DNA from: Gigaspora rosea
Taxonomy: Eukaryota; Glomeromycota; Glomeromycetes; Diversisporales; Gigasporaceae
Direction of reading: 5' to 3'
Assembly: GCA_003550325.1 (NCBI GenBank)
Contig: QKWP01000621.1
Span: 23,624 to 87,623 of the forward strand
DNA: 64,000 nt
Part shown: positions 63,313 through 64,000 of the stretch, one piece after another
Position numbering within the stretch: the stretch's first letter is position 1
How the letters are laid out: each line of letters begins with the position of its first letter
Translations under genes and position numbers: made by a program
The notes under the pieces: generated by a model
The model's database searches: none
The model's input: the letters and a program-made list of their open reading frames with translations, nothing else
Told to the model about the DNA's origin: nothing

Positions 63313-63710
63313 ACTGCTGAAAAGAAAAAAAATTAGTAAAAAAAACAAATTGCAAAAAATCAACAAAAAAAAACAATAGCGATTATCTTAGATGATCATT
63401 ATTTATATGCATGCATATAGGGGTACACAACCATGCGGATGCATAGAAAACATATTCCCTAAAATATAACTACTCTGAAATTTTCATGCAAATTGGATAA
63501 CTTTTTATTAGAATTATTTTTATTTTACTTATCTACAAAAATAGCTAAAAAAAACTTGTAATTTTTTTAGAAACATAAAATAAAAAATATACTAAAGAAA
63601 ATTAACTGATTTATATAATAATTTTATAATAGATATATTTTATTCTCCTAAACAACTTTTTTATTGCATAAAAATCTGATTTGCTTAGTATTATTTTGTC
63701 TTTTTATATA

Positions 63711-64000
63711 TAGTCTGGTGCAAAACGATTTGGACCTCAAATAGCTCTAATTTAAATATTTTTTGTACAAATTAATTTTTGATTTTTTTAATTTAATATA
63801 CTTATTAGGTTATCAGATTAATAAAAATAAAATTATTTTGTTTATTATATTGATAAAATAAAAAAATTTATTAATAGTTACTTTTTTTCAACAATATTTA
63901 CTATATAATTTACTATAGTAATCTATAATAATTTATATATACGCGTATATAGTAAAAAAAATCAAATTACTTCACTTTAAAGCTTAATTTCTTCACAACT
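63711..64000. mobile_element. Second copy of 38.9-kb MITE family, truncated by window
   Basis: TAGTCTGGTGCAAAACGATT followed by GGACCTCAAATAGC matches the right terminus of the 38952-39577 element; ATCAAATTACTTCACTTTAA near the end matches its interior in the same relative orientation. Confidence 0.65.

Noticed and set aside
63175..63366. Minus-strand Val/Ile/Gly repeat frame
   Set aside because: The 12-bp minisatellite period is a multiple of three and keeps all frames open.

Overview
The window reads as nuclear DNA of a very AT-rich, repeat-loaded eukaryote. The mix of families points to an arbuscular mycorrhizal fungus (Rhizophagus/Glomus type): decayed HNH/AP2-type proteins, an IS1595/Merlin-type DDE transposase, an Mrr-type nuclease, hAT, a LINE with RNase H, RecQ-like fragments and many foldback MITEs. 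This assignment is inference. No rRNA, tRNA or CRISPR array was recognised.

Block A (1-17729) differs from the rest. It is a compact, mostly plus-strand series of small genes with short spacers and start/stop overlaps. It holds a broken family B DNA polymerase (exonuclease and polymerase motifs in order), a cytidylate-kinase-like gene, a Nudix hydrolase, an RNase H1 (hybrid-binding domain plus catalytic domain, followed by an HMG/YABBY-like segment), a second HMG/YABBY-like gene, tandem paralogues and small membrane proteins. I read it as an endogenised large dsDNA virus relic. Nucleocytoviricota is the natural candidate, and a very large region of that origin has been reported in a Rhizophagus genome. 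Its most striking feature is a small inverted repeat, usually 16-30 bp before the start codon, in front of at least 12 genes between 330 and 11100. The arms differ from gene to gene but stay complementary. Genes from about 13.2 to 17.7 kb lack it; some have a TTAAAAATATATAA-type AT box in the spacer instead.

Block B (17.8-28.2 kb) is bounded by two ~2 kb diverged inverted arms (about 17800-19855 and 26297-28225), each with a copy of a Glu/Lys-rich coiled-coil gene. Between them lie three decayed HNH/AP2-type genes, one IS1595-type transposase and a 900 bp foldback element with TAA target duplications. Block C (28.3-30.1 kb) is a 1.73 kb giant palindrome.

Block D (31.1-37.8 kb) is a near-complete but inactivated LINE (RRM-like ORF1, APE endonuclease, RT, RNase H, zinc finger) with a 16 bp target duplication, sitting inside another reading frame. 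Block E (37.8-49.8 kb) holds a decayed Mutator-like transposase carrying two MITEs, RecQ-like remnants, and a 7.5 kb hAT element with a perfect 8 bp duplication, inserted at the apex of a palindrome of the same family as the one at 24.6 kb. Block F (49.8-64 kb) is nearly gene-free: tandem duplications, minisatellites, A-rich low-complexity DNA, telomere-like stretches and foldback elements.

Many coding regions in A, B and D are broken by single frameshifts, often in A/T homopolymers, and by in-frame stops. Genuine decay is the simplest reading, but residual indel errors in a long-read assembly could explain some. Several insertions (into RNase H1, the Mrr-type gene, an HNH gene and the LINE target) are dated relative to their hosts because removing the insertion plus one target duplication restores the reading frame.
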